Source: Rhodomicrobium sp. Az07
GTDB taxonomy: Bacteria > Pseudomonadota > Alphaproteobacteria > Rhizobiales > Rhodomicrobiaceae
Reading direction: 5' to 3'
NCBI RefSeq assembly: GCF_018619475.1
Contig: NZ_JAHFZG010000002.1
Coordinates: 62,001 to 126,000 of the forward strand
Length of the DNA stretch: 64,000 nucleotides
The position numbers were made by a program, and so were the translations under genes. Below are positions 43,975 to 52,346 of the stretch, one piece after another (the stretch's first letter is position 1; every line of letters begins with the position of its first letter). Under the pieces are notes generated by a model, which saw only the letters and a list, made by a program, of their open reading frames with translations, had not been told where the DNA came from and made no database searches.

Positions 43975-46080
43975 CTAATGCCCTGCCCTGCCCGCCACCT
44001 TCAGCGCGAATGCATAGGCCAGCGCGTCCTCCTTCAACTGCTCGAAGCGCCCGGATGCGCCGCCGTGGCCCGCGTCCATGTTGATCTTGAGAAGCAGCAA
44101 ATTGCCGTCTGTCTTCGTCGCGCGGAGCTTCGCCGCCCATTTCGCGGGCTCCCAATAGGTCACGCGCGGATCGGTGAGCCCGCCCGTGATGAGGAGCGGC
44201 GGATAATTTTGCGCGCGCACATTGTCGTAGGGCGAATAGGCGGCGATGGTACGGTAATCCTCGACGCTCGCGATGGGGTTGCCCCATTCGGGCCATTCGG
44301 GCGGGGTGAGCGGCAGCGTGTCGTCGAGCATGGTGGAGAGCACGTCCACGAAAGGCACGTCCGCCACCACGCCCGCGAATAGCTCCGGCGCCATGTTGGC
44401 GACCGCCCCCATGAGCATGCCGCCCGCCGAGCCGCCATGCGCCACGATGCGCCCTTCGCCCGTGAAGCGCTCGCCCTCGAGATAGCGCCCGGCGGCGATG
44501 AAGTCCTTGAAGCTGTTCGTCTTCTTCGCGAGCTTGCCGTCCTTGTACCAGCGATAGCCCTTGTCCTTGCCGCCGCGAATGTGGGCGATGGCGTAGACGA
44601 AGCCGCGATCGACAAGGGAAAGGCGCGTGGTCGAGAAGCCCGCCGGGATCGACATGCCGTAGGAGCCGTAGCCGTAGAGGAGGCACGGCGCGGTGCCGTC
44701 GAGCGGCGTGTCCTTGCGGTAGAGGAGCGACACAGGCACCGTCTCGCCGTCGCCTGCCGGCGCGTAGACACGGCGCGTAACATAGTCGGCCGCGTTGTGG
44801 CCGCTCGGCACTTCCTGCGTCTTGCGAAGCGTCCGCTCGCGGGTGCGCATGTTGTAATCGAACACCTGGCGCGGCGTCGTCATCGAGGAATAGACGAAGC
44901 GCAGCGTGTCGGTGTCGTATTCGTAGCCCTCGGCAAAGCCCAGCGAATAGGCTTCCTCATCGAAGGCGATGGCGTGCTCGCTGCCGTCGGCGGCGTTGCG
45001 GATCACGATGCGCGGCAGCCCGTCCTCGCGTTCGAGCCGCACGATCCAGTCCTTGAAGCCCGCCACGTCGAGGATGAGGCGCCCCGGCTTGTGGGGCACG
45101 AGATCGCGCCAGTTCGCGCGGCCGGGCGCATCGACGGACGCCTCCATCACCTTGTAATCTTCCGCGCCGTCCGCGTTCGTCAGGATGATGAAGCGGCCCT
45201 CGTGATGATCGACGCTGTAATCGTGGTTCACCTCGCGCGGCGCCACCACGCGCAAGCCCTGCTCCGGCGCGGCGAGGTCGAGAAAATGCACTTCCGCCGT
45301 CTCGTGATCGCCCGCGCTGATGAAGACGAAACGCTTGTCGAGGCTCTCGCCGACGCGGGTAAAGAAGCCCTGATCCTTCTCGCGATAGACAAGCTCATCC
45401 TCGCTCGCGGGCGTGCCGAGCCGGTGCCGCATCACCTGAAGCGGGCGGCGATGCTCGTCCACGCGGATGTAATAGAAGGCGCTCGCGTCCGGCGTCCACA
45501 CCGCGCCGCCTTCCGAGTCCGGCACGAAATCGGCGGTGTCCTCGCCCGTGTCCAGATCGCGCACGCGGAACGCGTAGAACTCCGAGCCCTTGTCGTCATA
45601 GGCATAGGCGAGCTTCTTGTGATCCGGGCTCCAGTCGATCGCGCCAAGCGAGAAATAGGGCTTGTCCTTCGCCAGCGCGTCGCCGTCGAGCAGCACCTGC
45701 GGCGCGCCGCCGCCGCGCGGTTCGCGGATGAGGCGCGGATGCTGCCCGCCCACGACGAAGTCCGTGAAATACGCGAAAGCGCCGTCCGGCGCGGGCACCG
45801 AGGAGTCGTCCTCCTTGATGCGGCCCTTCATCTCGCGGAACAGGGTGTCCTGCAACGCTTCGGTGTCGGCCATCGCCGCCTTGGTATAGGCGTTCTCCGC
45901 GTCGAGATAGGCGCGCACGTCTGCCGCGAGCGCGGACGGATCGCGCATCACCTCCTGCCAATTGTCGACGCGCAGCCACGCATAATCGTCGACGCGCTCG
46001 ATGCCATGATGGATGTCGCGCGCGGGCCGCTTCTCGGCAACGGGCGGGCGGGAGGTGGTCTCGTGCGCGTCGGTGGCCAT
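43975..46080 (-). CDS. ptrB: Oligopeptidase B-type S9 peptidase
   Basis: A 701-residue prolyl-oligopeptidase-family serine peptidase cleaving after basic residues in short peptides. The N-terminal beta-propeller spans about 70-420; the catalytic domain has YGSYGMSIPAGFST, AHIRGGKDKGYRWYKDGK, the nucleophile elbow GGSAGGMLMG, the acid in ITGGLTDPRVTYWEPAKW and the His in DAGHGGASGRFEQL. All are typical of oligopeptidase B. ATG at 46080 is chosen; an in-frame extension further upstream looks like a translated promoter. No signal peptide, so cytosolic or peripheral. Confidence 0.93.
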   Translation of the reverse strand: MATDAHETTSRPPVAEKRPARDIHHGIERVDDYAWLRVDNWQEVMRDPSALAADVRAYLDAENAYTKAAMADTEALQDTLFREMKGRIKEDDSSVPAPDGAFAYFTDFVVGGQHPRLIREPRGGGAPQVLLDGDALAKDKPYFSLGAIDWSPDHKKLAYAYDDKGSEFYAFRVRDLDTGEDTADFVPDSEGGAVWTPDASAFYYIRVDEHRRPLQVMRHRLGTPASEDELVYREKDQGFFTRVGESLDKRFVFISAGDHETAEVHFLDLAAPEQGLRVVAPREVNHDYSVDHHEGRFIILTNADGAEDYKVMEASVDAPGRANWRDLVPHKPGRLILDVAGFKDWIVRLEREDGLPRIVIRNAADGSEHAIAFDEEAYSLGFAEGYEYDTDTLRFVYSSMTTPRQVFDYNMRTRERTLRKTQEVPSGHNAADYVTRRVYAPAGDGETVPVSLLYRKDTPLDGTAPCLLYGYGSYGMSIPAGFSTTRLSLVDRGFVYAIAHIRGGKDKGYRWYKDGKLAKKTNSFKDFIAAGRYLEGERFTGEGRIVAHGGSAGGMLMGAVANMAPELFAGVVADVPFVDVLSTMLDDTLPLTPPEWPEWGNPIASVEDYRTIAAYSPYDNVRAQNYPPLLITGGLTDPRVTYWEPAKWAAKLRATKTDGNLLLLKINMDAGHGGASGRFEQLKEDALAYAFALKVAGRAGH

Positions 46081-46281
46081 GGCATGCCCTTTCGTGACTG
46101 AAATCGGTTTGTTGTTATTAAGCGCTGGCGGCTCTCTTCTCAACGGCGCGATGTCGGAAAGCGCGCGAGAATCGCCTGCCTCAACCGCACCTCGCGAAAA
46201 TCTGACAGCATTTTCATCAACGATTGCGTGCAGCGATGCTAGAACGACAAACAGCAGGAACAACTTCCGGATGAAACCCGC

Positions 46282-46917
46282 ATGACGCGTACTCCGCCCC
46301 GCCTCGCCGCCGCTTTCGCTTTCGCCGCTGCCACAGCCCTTTTCCTCGCACCTCACAGCGCGGCCGCGAAGGACGATCCGCTATCGCGCGAAGCCATGTA
46401 CGAAGACCCCGCCGCGCCGGTGAGCGGCAATCCGAAAGGCGACGTGACCATCGTGGCGTTCCTCGACTACAATTGCCCATATTGCAAGAAGTCGGTCGGC
46501 GACCTCAAGCGTATCGTCAAGGACGATGGCAAGATCCGGCTGATCTACAAGGAATGGCCGATCCTCGGCAGGGCATCGAGACTCGGATCCAGGCTCGCGC
46601 TCGCCGCCAATTACCAGGGGAAGTACGAAGCCGCGCACGACGCGCTGATGCGCGCGGTCAACCACTCATCAACCAAGGCACAGCTCTTGAGAGCGCTCGG
46701 CAATGCGGGCATCGACACGAAGCGGCTTGAGGCCGACCTTGCCGCGCATGGAAAAGACATCGACAAGGCGCTGGCTCGCAACGACGCACAGGGCGACATC
46801 GTCGGCTTCCAGGGCGCGCCCACCTATCTGATCGGTCCGCTCGTCTCGTCGACGCTCGATTACGCGGGCTTCAAGCGCGCCGTCGCCGATGCGAGAGCGC
46901 GCGGAGCGGCGGAGTAA
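46282..46917 (+). CDS. DsbA-family thiol oxidoreductase, exported
   Basis: A 211-residue periplasmic protein with a signal peptide ending SAAAKD. The thioredoxin-like DsbA domain has the active site DYNCPYCKK (CPYC) and the cis-Pro loop FQGAPTYLIG. It resembles BdbD/DsbA-like proteins used in disulfide formation or, with a dedicated partner, reduction. Divergent from ptrB with a ~200-nt promoter region. No dsbB is adjacent. Confidence 0.9.
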   Translation: MTRTPPRLAAAFAFAAATALFLAPHSAAAKDDPLSREAMYEDPAAPVSGNPKGDVTIVAFLDYNCPYCKKSVGDLKRIVKDDGKIRLIYKEWPILGRASRLGSRLALAANYQGKYEAAHDALMRAVNHSSTKAQLLRALGNAGIDTKRLEADLAAHGKDIDKALARNDAQGDIVGFQGAPTYLIGPLVSSTLDYAGFKRAVADARARGAAE

Positions 46918-47067
46918 GATGGCGGCGCATGCCGTTGTAATGAGCCGATCAATAAGCGGTTAGCGCCGGTCGACCATAATAGCCGCCATGGCGGGGGATG
47001 GATCGGATGCCGATGCCCGCTGCTCGCTCCGTGGCGCGGGAGACGCGCCCGCAGGAAAGGCTCTCGC

Positions 47068-47259
47068 ATGAAGTCGCTCCGCCCTCTCTGGATTGCACTG
47101 GCCCTCCTGACGGCGGCGGCCGTTTTCTATTCGTGGGTGCAGGCGTGGACCACGGACTATTCCGTGTGGCATATCGTCGGCCTCGGCCTCAGCGTTCTGT
47201 TCCTCGCGCTCGTCTGGCTCTATCCCGGCATCCGCCAGCCGACGAAACCGCCGCGCTGA
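47068..47259 (+). CDS. Small two-helix membrane protein
   Basis: A 63-residue protein with two hydrophobic helices (PLWIALALLTAAAVFYSWV and HIVGLGLSVLFLALVWL), both with aromatic ends, and a basic C-terminus. GGAAAGG lies ahead of the ATG. No family was recognised; such small proteins often modulate larger membrane complexes. It is convergent with the gene at 47266. Confidence 0.55.
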   Translation: MKSLRPLWIALALLTAAAVFYSWVQAWTTDYSVWHIVGLGLSVLFLALVWLYPGIRQPTKPPR

Positions 47260-47265
47260 GAGCCA

Positions 47266-47958
47266 TCATGCCGGCATCGCGGGCGCCGGTTCCGGTTTTG
47301 TCGCGCCGACGAAGCCGCCCCGCACAACCGCGCCGTAACGCACATTGAAGAGACGCACGAAATTCGGCTCCTCAGCCGAAGCCGATGGGACCGGAACGCC
47401 AAGCGCCTCGCGCACATAGCGGTCGTGCATGTGCTTGAACTTCATCGGATAGCTGCAAATCTCGCCGTCGATATGCACGACGAGGCCGTCGCCCTGAATC
47501 AGATCTTCGTCCGAGTCCTCGATGGCGAGGCGCGTATAGCCCGACACGCCGGAATTGCTCTTCCACATGAACTCGATTTCGGCGTCCTTCTCGGAGGGAA
47601 AGCGCACATAGGACGAACTGAAGGACGCCAGTTCCGCCCCGTCGGCTCCATAGGCGCGGCCCGCCGCCTTGTACCGCCGCGCCCGCCAGTCGAAGAAGAT
47701 ATTCACGAAGGCATAGCGCAAATCGCCCTTCTGCCAGACGGCCTGAAAGTAGCGGCCCGCATAGCGTTCCTCGGGCTTCAGTCTCCGGCGGATCGTGCGC
47801 GAGCGATAGGCGAGGTCGCGCCAGTAGATGCTGATCCAGGTGGCGAACACCGAAAAGCCGATCAGGAACAGGAGCCTGAACGCCTCGCTGCCCTGAGGCG
47901 GCTTGTCCAGAACCCAGCTCATGAGCCAGATGAGCGCGTCGCGGATGACTTCGAACAT
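47266..47958 (-). CDS. Hypothetical membrane-anchored protein
   Basis: A 230-residue protein with an N-terminal hydrophobic region (MFEVIRDALIWLMSWVLD, then LLFLIGFSVFATWISIYW), followed by a soluble beta-rich domain (RYAGRYFQAVWQKGDLRYAFVN; KDAEIEFMWKSNSG; GDGLVVHIDGEICS). The soluble part resembles small lipocalin- or SMODS-like sensor folds only vaguely; no family is claimed. ATG at 47958 is chosen because it follows GGGGACG and opens with the membrane helix. Confidence 0.7.
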   Translation of the reverse strand: MFEVIRDALIWLMSWVLDKPPQGSEAFRLLFLIGFSVFATWISIYWRDLAYRSRTIRRRLKPEERYAGRYFQAVWQKGDLRYAFVNIFFDWRARRYKAAGRAYGADGAELASFSSSYVRFPSEKDAEIEFMWKSNSGVSGYTRLAIEDSDEDLIQGDGLVVHIDGEICSYPMKFKHMHDRYVREALGVPVPSASAEEPNFVRLFNVRYGAVVRGGFVGATKPEPAPAMPA

Positions 47959-48115
47959 GGCGTCCCCAACAGTTGAAGCGGATTTTCTTAAAAATGGAGA
48001 AGCACGCAAGCGCAATTTGCGTGAGCGCCGTCTTCCTCCCGCTTTCGATTCACCGAAGGTTAAAGCGCTTTCTCCTATTACCCGGAACAGTTGTTACGAG
48101 TTCGGGAGACACTCT

Positions 48116-48463
48116 GTGGGCGTGACGAACGGCACTTTCGAGCCGGAAGCGATCAAGCGGCGCAAGGCGCTGGCCTATCTTCTCGGCATCGGCGAAACCG
48201 AAGCGGGCGATTCAAGCCTCGAAGGCCGACTTTCCATCATCGCGAAGCTCAAGGCTGCGAGGCGCACCGAGATTGCGCGCGGGCAGGCGGGGTCGTGGCT
48301 CTACGACGTCAACCGCCACCTGAATATCTGCGCGGCTCTCCGCCGCGAATACGAAGCGCTGGAAGAGATGCTCGCGGATGACGCCCGGAGCGCCGTGCCT
48401 TCGAGTGCCGCCGTCAGACGCGCCGACGGAGAGAAACGCATCTCGCGTGCGGGTAGCCTGTGA
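48116..48463 (+). CDS. Hypothetical protein
   Basis: A 115-residue cytosolic protein from GTG at 48116 (GGGAG seven bases upstream; an in-frame GTG two codons later is possible). It is helical: AIKRRKALAYLLGIGETEAG, SLEGRLSIIAKLKAARRTEIARG, SWLYDVNRHLNICAALRREY. No known family was recognised. Its stop codon overlaps the start of the next gene (GTGA), so the two are translationally coupled. Confidence 0.6.
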   Translation: MGVTNGTFEPEAIKRRKALAYLLGIGETEAGDSSLEGRLSIIAKLKAARRTEIARGQAGSWLYDVNRHLNICAALRREYEALEEMLADDARSAVPSSAAVRRADGEKRISRAGSL

Positions 48464-48801
48464 AGAAGGCGATGGTGACCGACCGTCAGTTGATGAATGC
48501 CGTCAACTTCGACGGGCAGAGCGCCGCAGACCTTCGCATGCTCATCGAACGCGCGCTGATCGCGGAAGGCAAGGTGCGCCGTGTGAAGGCGCTGGCGATG
48601 AAGGCCGCGTCCAACCTGCCGATTGCCGCGCAGGAGCGCGAAGCCTATGCGAGCGAAGCTTACGCGGAAGCGGTGGCGGAGGAGGCGCGCGCGGCGGCGG
48701 CTCTCGAAGAGTTGAAGGCGGCGCGTGCGCATGCGCGGCTTACCATCGACATCTGGCGCACGCTCGAAGCCTCGCATCGCATGGTGTCGAGCTATCCGTG
48801 A
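48460..48801 (+). CDS. Hypothetical protein coupled to preceding gene
   Basis: A 113-residue helical protein rich in Ala, Glu and Arg (for example RRVKALAMKAASNLPIAAQE, EEARAAAALEELKAARAH), probably a coiled coil. It starts at GTG 48460 overlapping the previous stop by 4 nt; ATG at 48472 is an alternative. Conserved-looking TDRQLMNAVNFDGQSAADL is at the N-terminus. Function unknown; likely works with the preceding protein. Confidence 0.6.
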   Translation: MKKAMVTDRQLMNAVNFDGQSAADLRMLIERALIAEGKVRRVKALAMKAASNLPIAAQEREAYASEAYAEAVAEEARAAAALEELKAARAHARLTIDIWRTLEASHRMVSSYP

Positions 48802-48853
48802 GCTTCGCGCAGCCGGTGGCGGGCGATTGTCCCGCCTTCGTCTTGAAACGCTC

Positions 48854-49090
48854 TCACCGATGCCGCCGCACGCGGTCTTCGATGTCGTAACGGTTAAGGC
48901 CGATGTCGTGGAGCGCGTGGTCGTCGAGCTGTTCGAGTTCGGTGACGGCGTGGCGGATTTCGGCTTCCTCGCTCCAGCGGCGTTTGACCGACGACAACAG
49001 GCCGAGCGCCTTGTCGACGAAGCCGCCCGTCTCCGTGGCCGAAGTGACGGCCGCGTGGCTGAGGGGGTGAGCGTGTTTCATCGTCGTCAT
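48854..49090 (-). CDS. DUF1127 small protein
   Basis: A 78-residue protein with a C-terminal DUF1127 domain: RHAVTELEQLDDHALHDIGLNRYDIE followed by a basic end (DRVRRHR). DUF1127 proteins bind RNA or act as sRNA-like regulators of phosphate and carbon metabolism in alphaproteobacteria. GGAGACTAAAGCG precedes the start at 49090; ATG at 49081 is an alternative. It is divergent from the LysR gene, which may control it. Confidence 0.85.
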   Translation of the reverse strand: MTTMKHAHPLSHAAVTSATETGGFVDKALGLLSSVKRRWSEEAEIRHAVTELEQLDDHALHDIGLNRYDIEDRVRRHR

Positions 49091-49219
49091 CGCTTTAGTC
49101 TCCAGTGTCCCGCGCCGCTTTGCCGCCGACGCTGGCGGACACCAGATATGCGCCCCTTCCTTCGATAAATGAAATCGATTATCGTTTGCGTAACGATAAG
49201 CATCTCTTTGGTTCCACGC

Positions 49220-50113
49220 ATGCGCGATCTCAATCTCGATCAGGTGCGGACTTTTCTCGAAGTCGTGAAGCGGGGGAGTTTCACAGCGGCGGCGCGCGCG
49301 CTCAATCTGACGCAGCCCGCGGTGAGCCAGCAGATAAAGGAGCTTGAGGCGCGGCTTGGCGTGCAGCTCGTGGCGCGGCTCGGCAAGCGCGCCTTCGCGA
49401 CCGACGCGGGCAAGGAACTGGTCGGACGCGGGGGCAGACTCATTGCCGACGCCGGGGAGGCCGTGCTTGCGGTGAGTCGCTTTCGCGATGGGTGGATGAG
49501 TCCGATCCGGCTCGGGGCCACCATCACGGTCTGCGTATATCTCCTGCCGAGGCTCCTCGGCGAACTGAGGCTGACGCATCCCGAACTCGAAGTTTCCATC
49601 GAGATCGACCTGTCGCATGTCATCGCCGAGAAGGTGGCGGCAAACGAACTCGACATCGGCCTCGTGGCGCTGCCCATCGACAAGGCCGCGCCCGTCTCGG
49701 TGACGAAGGTGCGCGACGACCCGGTTATGGCGGTCTTTCCCGCGCATGAAGATTCCGCGCTTCCCGCCATGGTCACCGCCGACTACCTGAAAAAGCGGGC
49801 GCTCCTGCTGGACCTGCCGACGACGCAGATGCATCGCCTGGTGGTCGGCTGGTTCGAGGCGCAGGGCTTCCATCCGAAGCCGACGCTGTATCTCGGCAAT
49901 TCAGAGGCGCTGAAGGCGATGGTGGCGGCGGGGGTTGGTGTCGCGATCCTCGCCATCGAAGACAGGGAGGATCTCTATCTCGGGCGCAGCATCGTGGCGC
50001 GACCGCTCTCGCCTCCGCTTGTCAGGCAGCTCGGGCTGATCGTGCATAAGGACAAGCCGCCACATCCTGCGATACCCGAAATCCTCGATCGGCTGACGAA
50101 CATCAGCGCGTGA
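49220..50113 (+). CDS. LysR-family transcriptional regulator
   Basis: A 297-residue LTTR. The winged HTH is at the N-terminus (DLNLDQVRTFLEVVKRGSFT, AARALNLTQPAVSQQIKELE). The C-terminal effector-binding domain shows the usual periplasmic-binding fold (IRLGATITVCVYLLPRLLGE, NELDIGLVALPID, GNSEALKAMVAAGVGVAILA). The start at 49220 (MRDLNLDQV) is chosen over 49169 since LTTRs open close to the HTH. The shared 129-nt region with the DUF1127 gene is a candidate binding site. Ligand unknown. Confidence 0.92.
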   Translation: MRDLNLDQVRTFLEVVKRGSFTAAARALNLTQPAVSQQIKELEARLGVQLVARLGKRAFATDAGKELVGRGGRLIADAGEAVLAVSRFRDGWMSPIRLGATITVCVYLLPRLLGELRLTHPELEVSIEIDLSHVIAEKVAANELDIGLVALPIDKAAPVSVTKVRDDPVMAVFPAHEDSALPAMVTADYLKKRALLLDLPTTQMHRLVVGWFEAQGFHPKPTLYLGNSEALKAMVAAGVGVAILAIEDREDLYLGRSIVARPLSPPLVRQLGLIVHKDKPPHPAIPEILDRLTNISA

Positions 50114-50156
50114 GTGGCGGGATGCCGTCGGGGCATATCGGTGCGACTTGAGAGGC

Positions 50157-50183
50157 GGAGCGCGCGTTCAGTGCGCGCGCTCC
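50157..50183. terminator. Hairpin between convergent genes
   Basis: A perfect 10-bp stem, GGAGCGCGCG (50157-50166) with CGCGCGCTCC (50174-50183), and a 7-nt loop. It overlaps the stop codon of the DUF2023 gene and lies 44 nt after the LysR stop. There is no T run, so termination is only a plausible role. Confidence 0.4.
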
Positions 50184-50614
50184 GGGTTCGCTTCGACGGC
50201 GGCATCGAGCCAGCTTGCCGCCGCGTCGTCGAAATCCGGCGTGGAAAGCGCCTGCCTTGGTTGCGCCGCAGCCGACCGTTCGAGATAGCGCACGCATTGC
50301 TGCTCACGGTCGTAGCCGAGGAGGATGCCGAGCATGAAATCATGCTCGGGCGACAGATCGCAGAGCGGCCCGGTCAGGAAACGCCGCGCCGCTTCGACGG
50401 CCGCAGGACGCCCGAACACCACGTTCAGCTTCGTGGGGCAGGCTTCATGCACATAATACGCAACACCTTCGCGCACGAGCCGCGCCTCCGCGAAAACCGA
50501 CGCCGCCTTCGTCATGGTCAGCATACTGAGCGGCCTGATGCCCCGCGAAAGCTCGTAGAGGTGGTGATTGAAGACGCGGATGACGCCCTCGTTTACGTCA
50601 GACGGCTGATCCAC
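50168..50614 (-). CDS. DUF2023 flavodoxin-associated protein
   Basis: A 148-residue protein with FNHHLYELSRGIRPLSMLTM, VREGVAYYVHEACPTKLNVVFG and DLSPEHDFMLGILLGYDREQQCVRYL, matching DUF2023, a family that is nearly always encoded next to flavodoxin. Its ATG overlaps the flavodoxin coding region by 22 nt, so the two are translationally coupled. Role unproven; a flavodoxin partner or maturation factor is inferred. Confidence 0.85.
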   Translation of the reverse strand: MDQPSDVNEGVIRVFNHHLYELSRGIRPLSMLTMTKAASVFAEARLVREGVAYYVHEACPTKLNVVFGRPAAVEAARRFLTGPLCDLSPEHDFMLGILLGYDREQQCVRYLERSAAAQPRQALSTPDFDDAAASWLDAAVEANPERAH

Positions 50615-51075
50615 TCCGTGATCCTCTTGTCTGTCTTGGAAGACTGCGTGTCCTGGTCGAGGGGCAGGCCGACAAACTTTCCGTCCCGTTCGGCAGTCGA
50701 TCCGGAATAGTCGTAGCCCGCCGTGTCGGTGAAACCGACGACTTCCGCGCCCGTGTCGACGACATAGTCGTAGAGGATGCCGATCGCGTCGACGAAGCTC
50801 TCGGGATAGCCTTCCTGATCGCCCGTGCCGAAGATGGCGACCTTCTTGCCCGAGAGATTGGCGGAGGTCAGCTTCTCGATATTGTCTTCCCAGTCGGTCT
50901 GAAGGGTGCCGTTGCCGTAGGTCGGCGAGCCGACGATGAGGAGGCTCGGGCTTTCGAAATCAGCGGTTGTCGCGTCCTTGATGTCGATGGCTTTGCCGGA
51001 AAGCTTCTTGGCGATCTTGGAAGCGACCGCTTTGGTGGCGCCGCCGTCGGAGCCGAAAATGACGTTCACACTCAT
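50593..51075 (-). CDS. fldA: Long-chain flavodoxin
   Basis: A 160-residue FMN protein for low-potential electron transfer. FMN phosphate loop IFGSDGGATKAVASKIAKK; flavin-stacking regions around GSPTYGNGTLQTDW (Trp/Tyr) and FGTGDQEGYPESFVDAIG; the long-chain loop GFTDTAGYDYSGST is present. All are typical of bacterial long-chain flavodoxins, often made under iron limitation in place of ferredoxin. Co-encoded with the DUF2023 gene. Confidence 0.93.
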   Translation of the reverse strand: MSVNVIFGSDGGATKAVASKIAKKLSGKAIDIKDATTADFESPSLLIVGSPTYGNGTLQTDWEDNIEKLTSANLSGKKVAIFGTGDQEGYPESFVDAIGILYDYVVDTGAEVVGFTDTAGYDYSGSTAERDGKFVGLPLDQDTQSSKTDKRITEWISRLT

Positions 51076-51509
51076 GGTCTCGAATTTTCACCCTGTCGCA
51101 AAGCATAAGAATAGCAGCGGCAAGACCCGCCACGCGTGTTCAACAGAGAACACCAACGCTTAAGAAAGTAGCGCATGGCGACAACGCGTTCAAATATAAA
51201 TCGATGACGACCGGCGACTTTCTGCAATTATTTCATCGAAATATAATAGTTCTAATTCGTGCTCTTGCGGACTTGGCGTTTTTGAATAACAGTTCTGAAG
51301 AACGATTCCAAAGTAGCCGAATATCATCTCCCCGCGCTGAAAAAGTTCCGGCGCGAGCAGACAACGCTTCTGTCTGCGGCCGCGTGCAGTGGATGGCCTG
51401 TGAGCGCCGCAAGCCGGCTGAGTTTGTGCTTATGGGACACGCGCATTCGGAAGCGCGCGGGATCTGCCGCAGCACCCTTCGTGGCTTTCGGCTATTGTCG
51501 CCCGGCGCG
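51076..51509. other. Intergenic region upstream of flavodoxin
   Basis: About 430 nt, AT-richer than neighbours from 51180 to 51330. It contains AATTAGAACTATTATATTT (minus strand, near 51240-51260), loosely like an Irr-type iron-control element, and inverted AGTTCTGAAGAACG near 51291. No gene is supported here. Confidence 0.4.
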
Positions 51510-52220
51510 TCAGGCCACCACTTCCCTGCAGAAGGGACGCAAGCGCCCGCCTTCCAGCGCATGACACAGCGCCTTCTCAAGGGATGCGAAGCTATGGACG
51601 AGGAGGTGGGCTCCCGCCCGGGTCAGTTCGGCGACCGAGTGATACCCCCATGTCACCCCGACGCCAGCGCAGGCCGCCGAGCCCGCCATCTGCATGTCGT
51701 AGGAGGTATCGCCGATCATGATCGTCGACTGCGGCGGGATGCCTGTTTCGCGCATCGCCTGAAACAGCATGGCGGGATGGGGTTTCGATGGCGCGTCGTC
51801 GGCGGTCTGCACCGTCGAAAACATCGCCGAGAACCCGTTTTCCTCGATGAAGCGGAGCGCGCCGCGACGGGATTTTCCCGTCGCCATGCCGAGAATCACG
51901 TCGTCGCGGGCGGCAAGGCTCGACAGGACCTGCGTTGCGCCGAGAAACATCGGTTCGTTCCGGCGGGCGTTGCGGAGCTGCATGCACTTGTTGCGATAGG
52001 CGGCGATGATCTCGTCGCGCGTGGCCTCGCACTGGTTGGGCGCGAGGCTTGCCACGGCTTCCGACATCGAAAGGCCGACGGTGCGCAGGATCGCATGGCG
52101 CGGCGGCACAGCGAGCCCGATGTGCTGAAAGGAAAACCTCATCGACTCGACGATGATGTGTTGGCTGTCGGCAAGTGTACCGTCACAGTCGAAAACAATA
52201 AGCGTAGGAGTCGATACCAT
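51510..52220 (-). CDS. HAD-superfamily phosphatase (phosphoglycolate-phosphatase-like)
   Basis: A 236-residue HAD hydrolase. Motif I LIVFDCDGTLADS (nucleophile Asp, acid Asp), motif II in GMATGKSRRG, motif III Lys in SKPHPAMLFQ, motif IV MIGDTSYDMQMA. The alpha-helical cap between I and II is of the Gph type. ATG at 52220 (MVSTPTLIVFD) matches family starts. It lies directly downstream of the RluA-family gene on the same strand, a linkage seen widely in alphaproteobacteria; its substrate is not known from sequence. Confidence 0.9.
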   Translation of the reverse strand: MVSTPTLIVFDCDGTLADSQHIIVESMRFSFQHIGLAVPPRHAILRTVGLSMSEAVASLAPNQCEATRDEIIAAYRNKCMQLRNARRNEPMFLGATQVLSSLAARDDVILGMATGKSRRGALRFIEENGFSAMFSTVQTADDAPSKPHPAMLFQAMRETGIPPQSTIMIGDTSYDMQMAGSAACAGVGVTWGYHSVAELTRAGAHLLVHSFASLEKALCHALEGGRLRPFCREVVA

Positions 52221-52346
52221 ATCTCGCACCTGCGAAAGGTTCAGTTTCAGCCCCGTTCGGATATTCTCCATACGCTGCACGATTTACATTATGTCAGGCT
52301 AACGTCGCGTGAAGCTAAACGTTAGACTCATGCCTGTTATGCACAA

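Noticed and set aside
44437-46101. A 554-residue plus-strand frame opposite ptrB
   Set aside because: Shadow of oligopeptidase B; composition rich in His/Arg/Val without domains.
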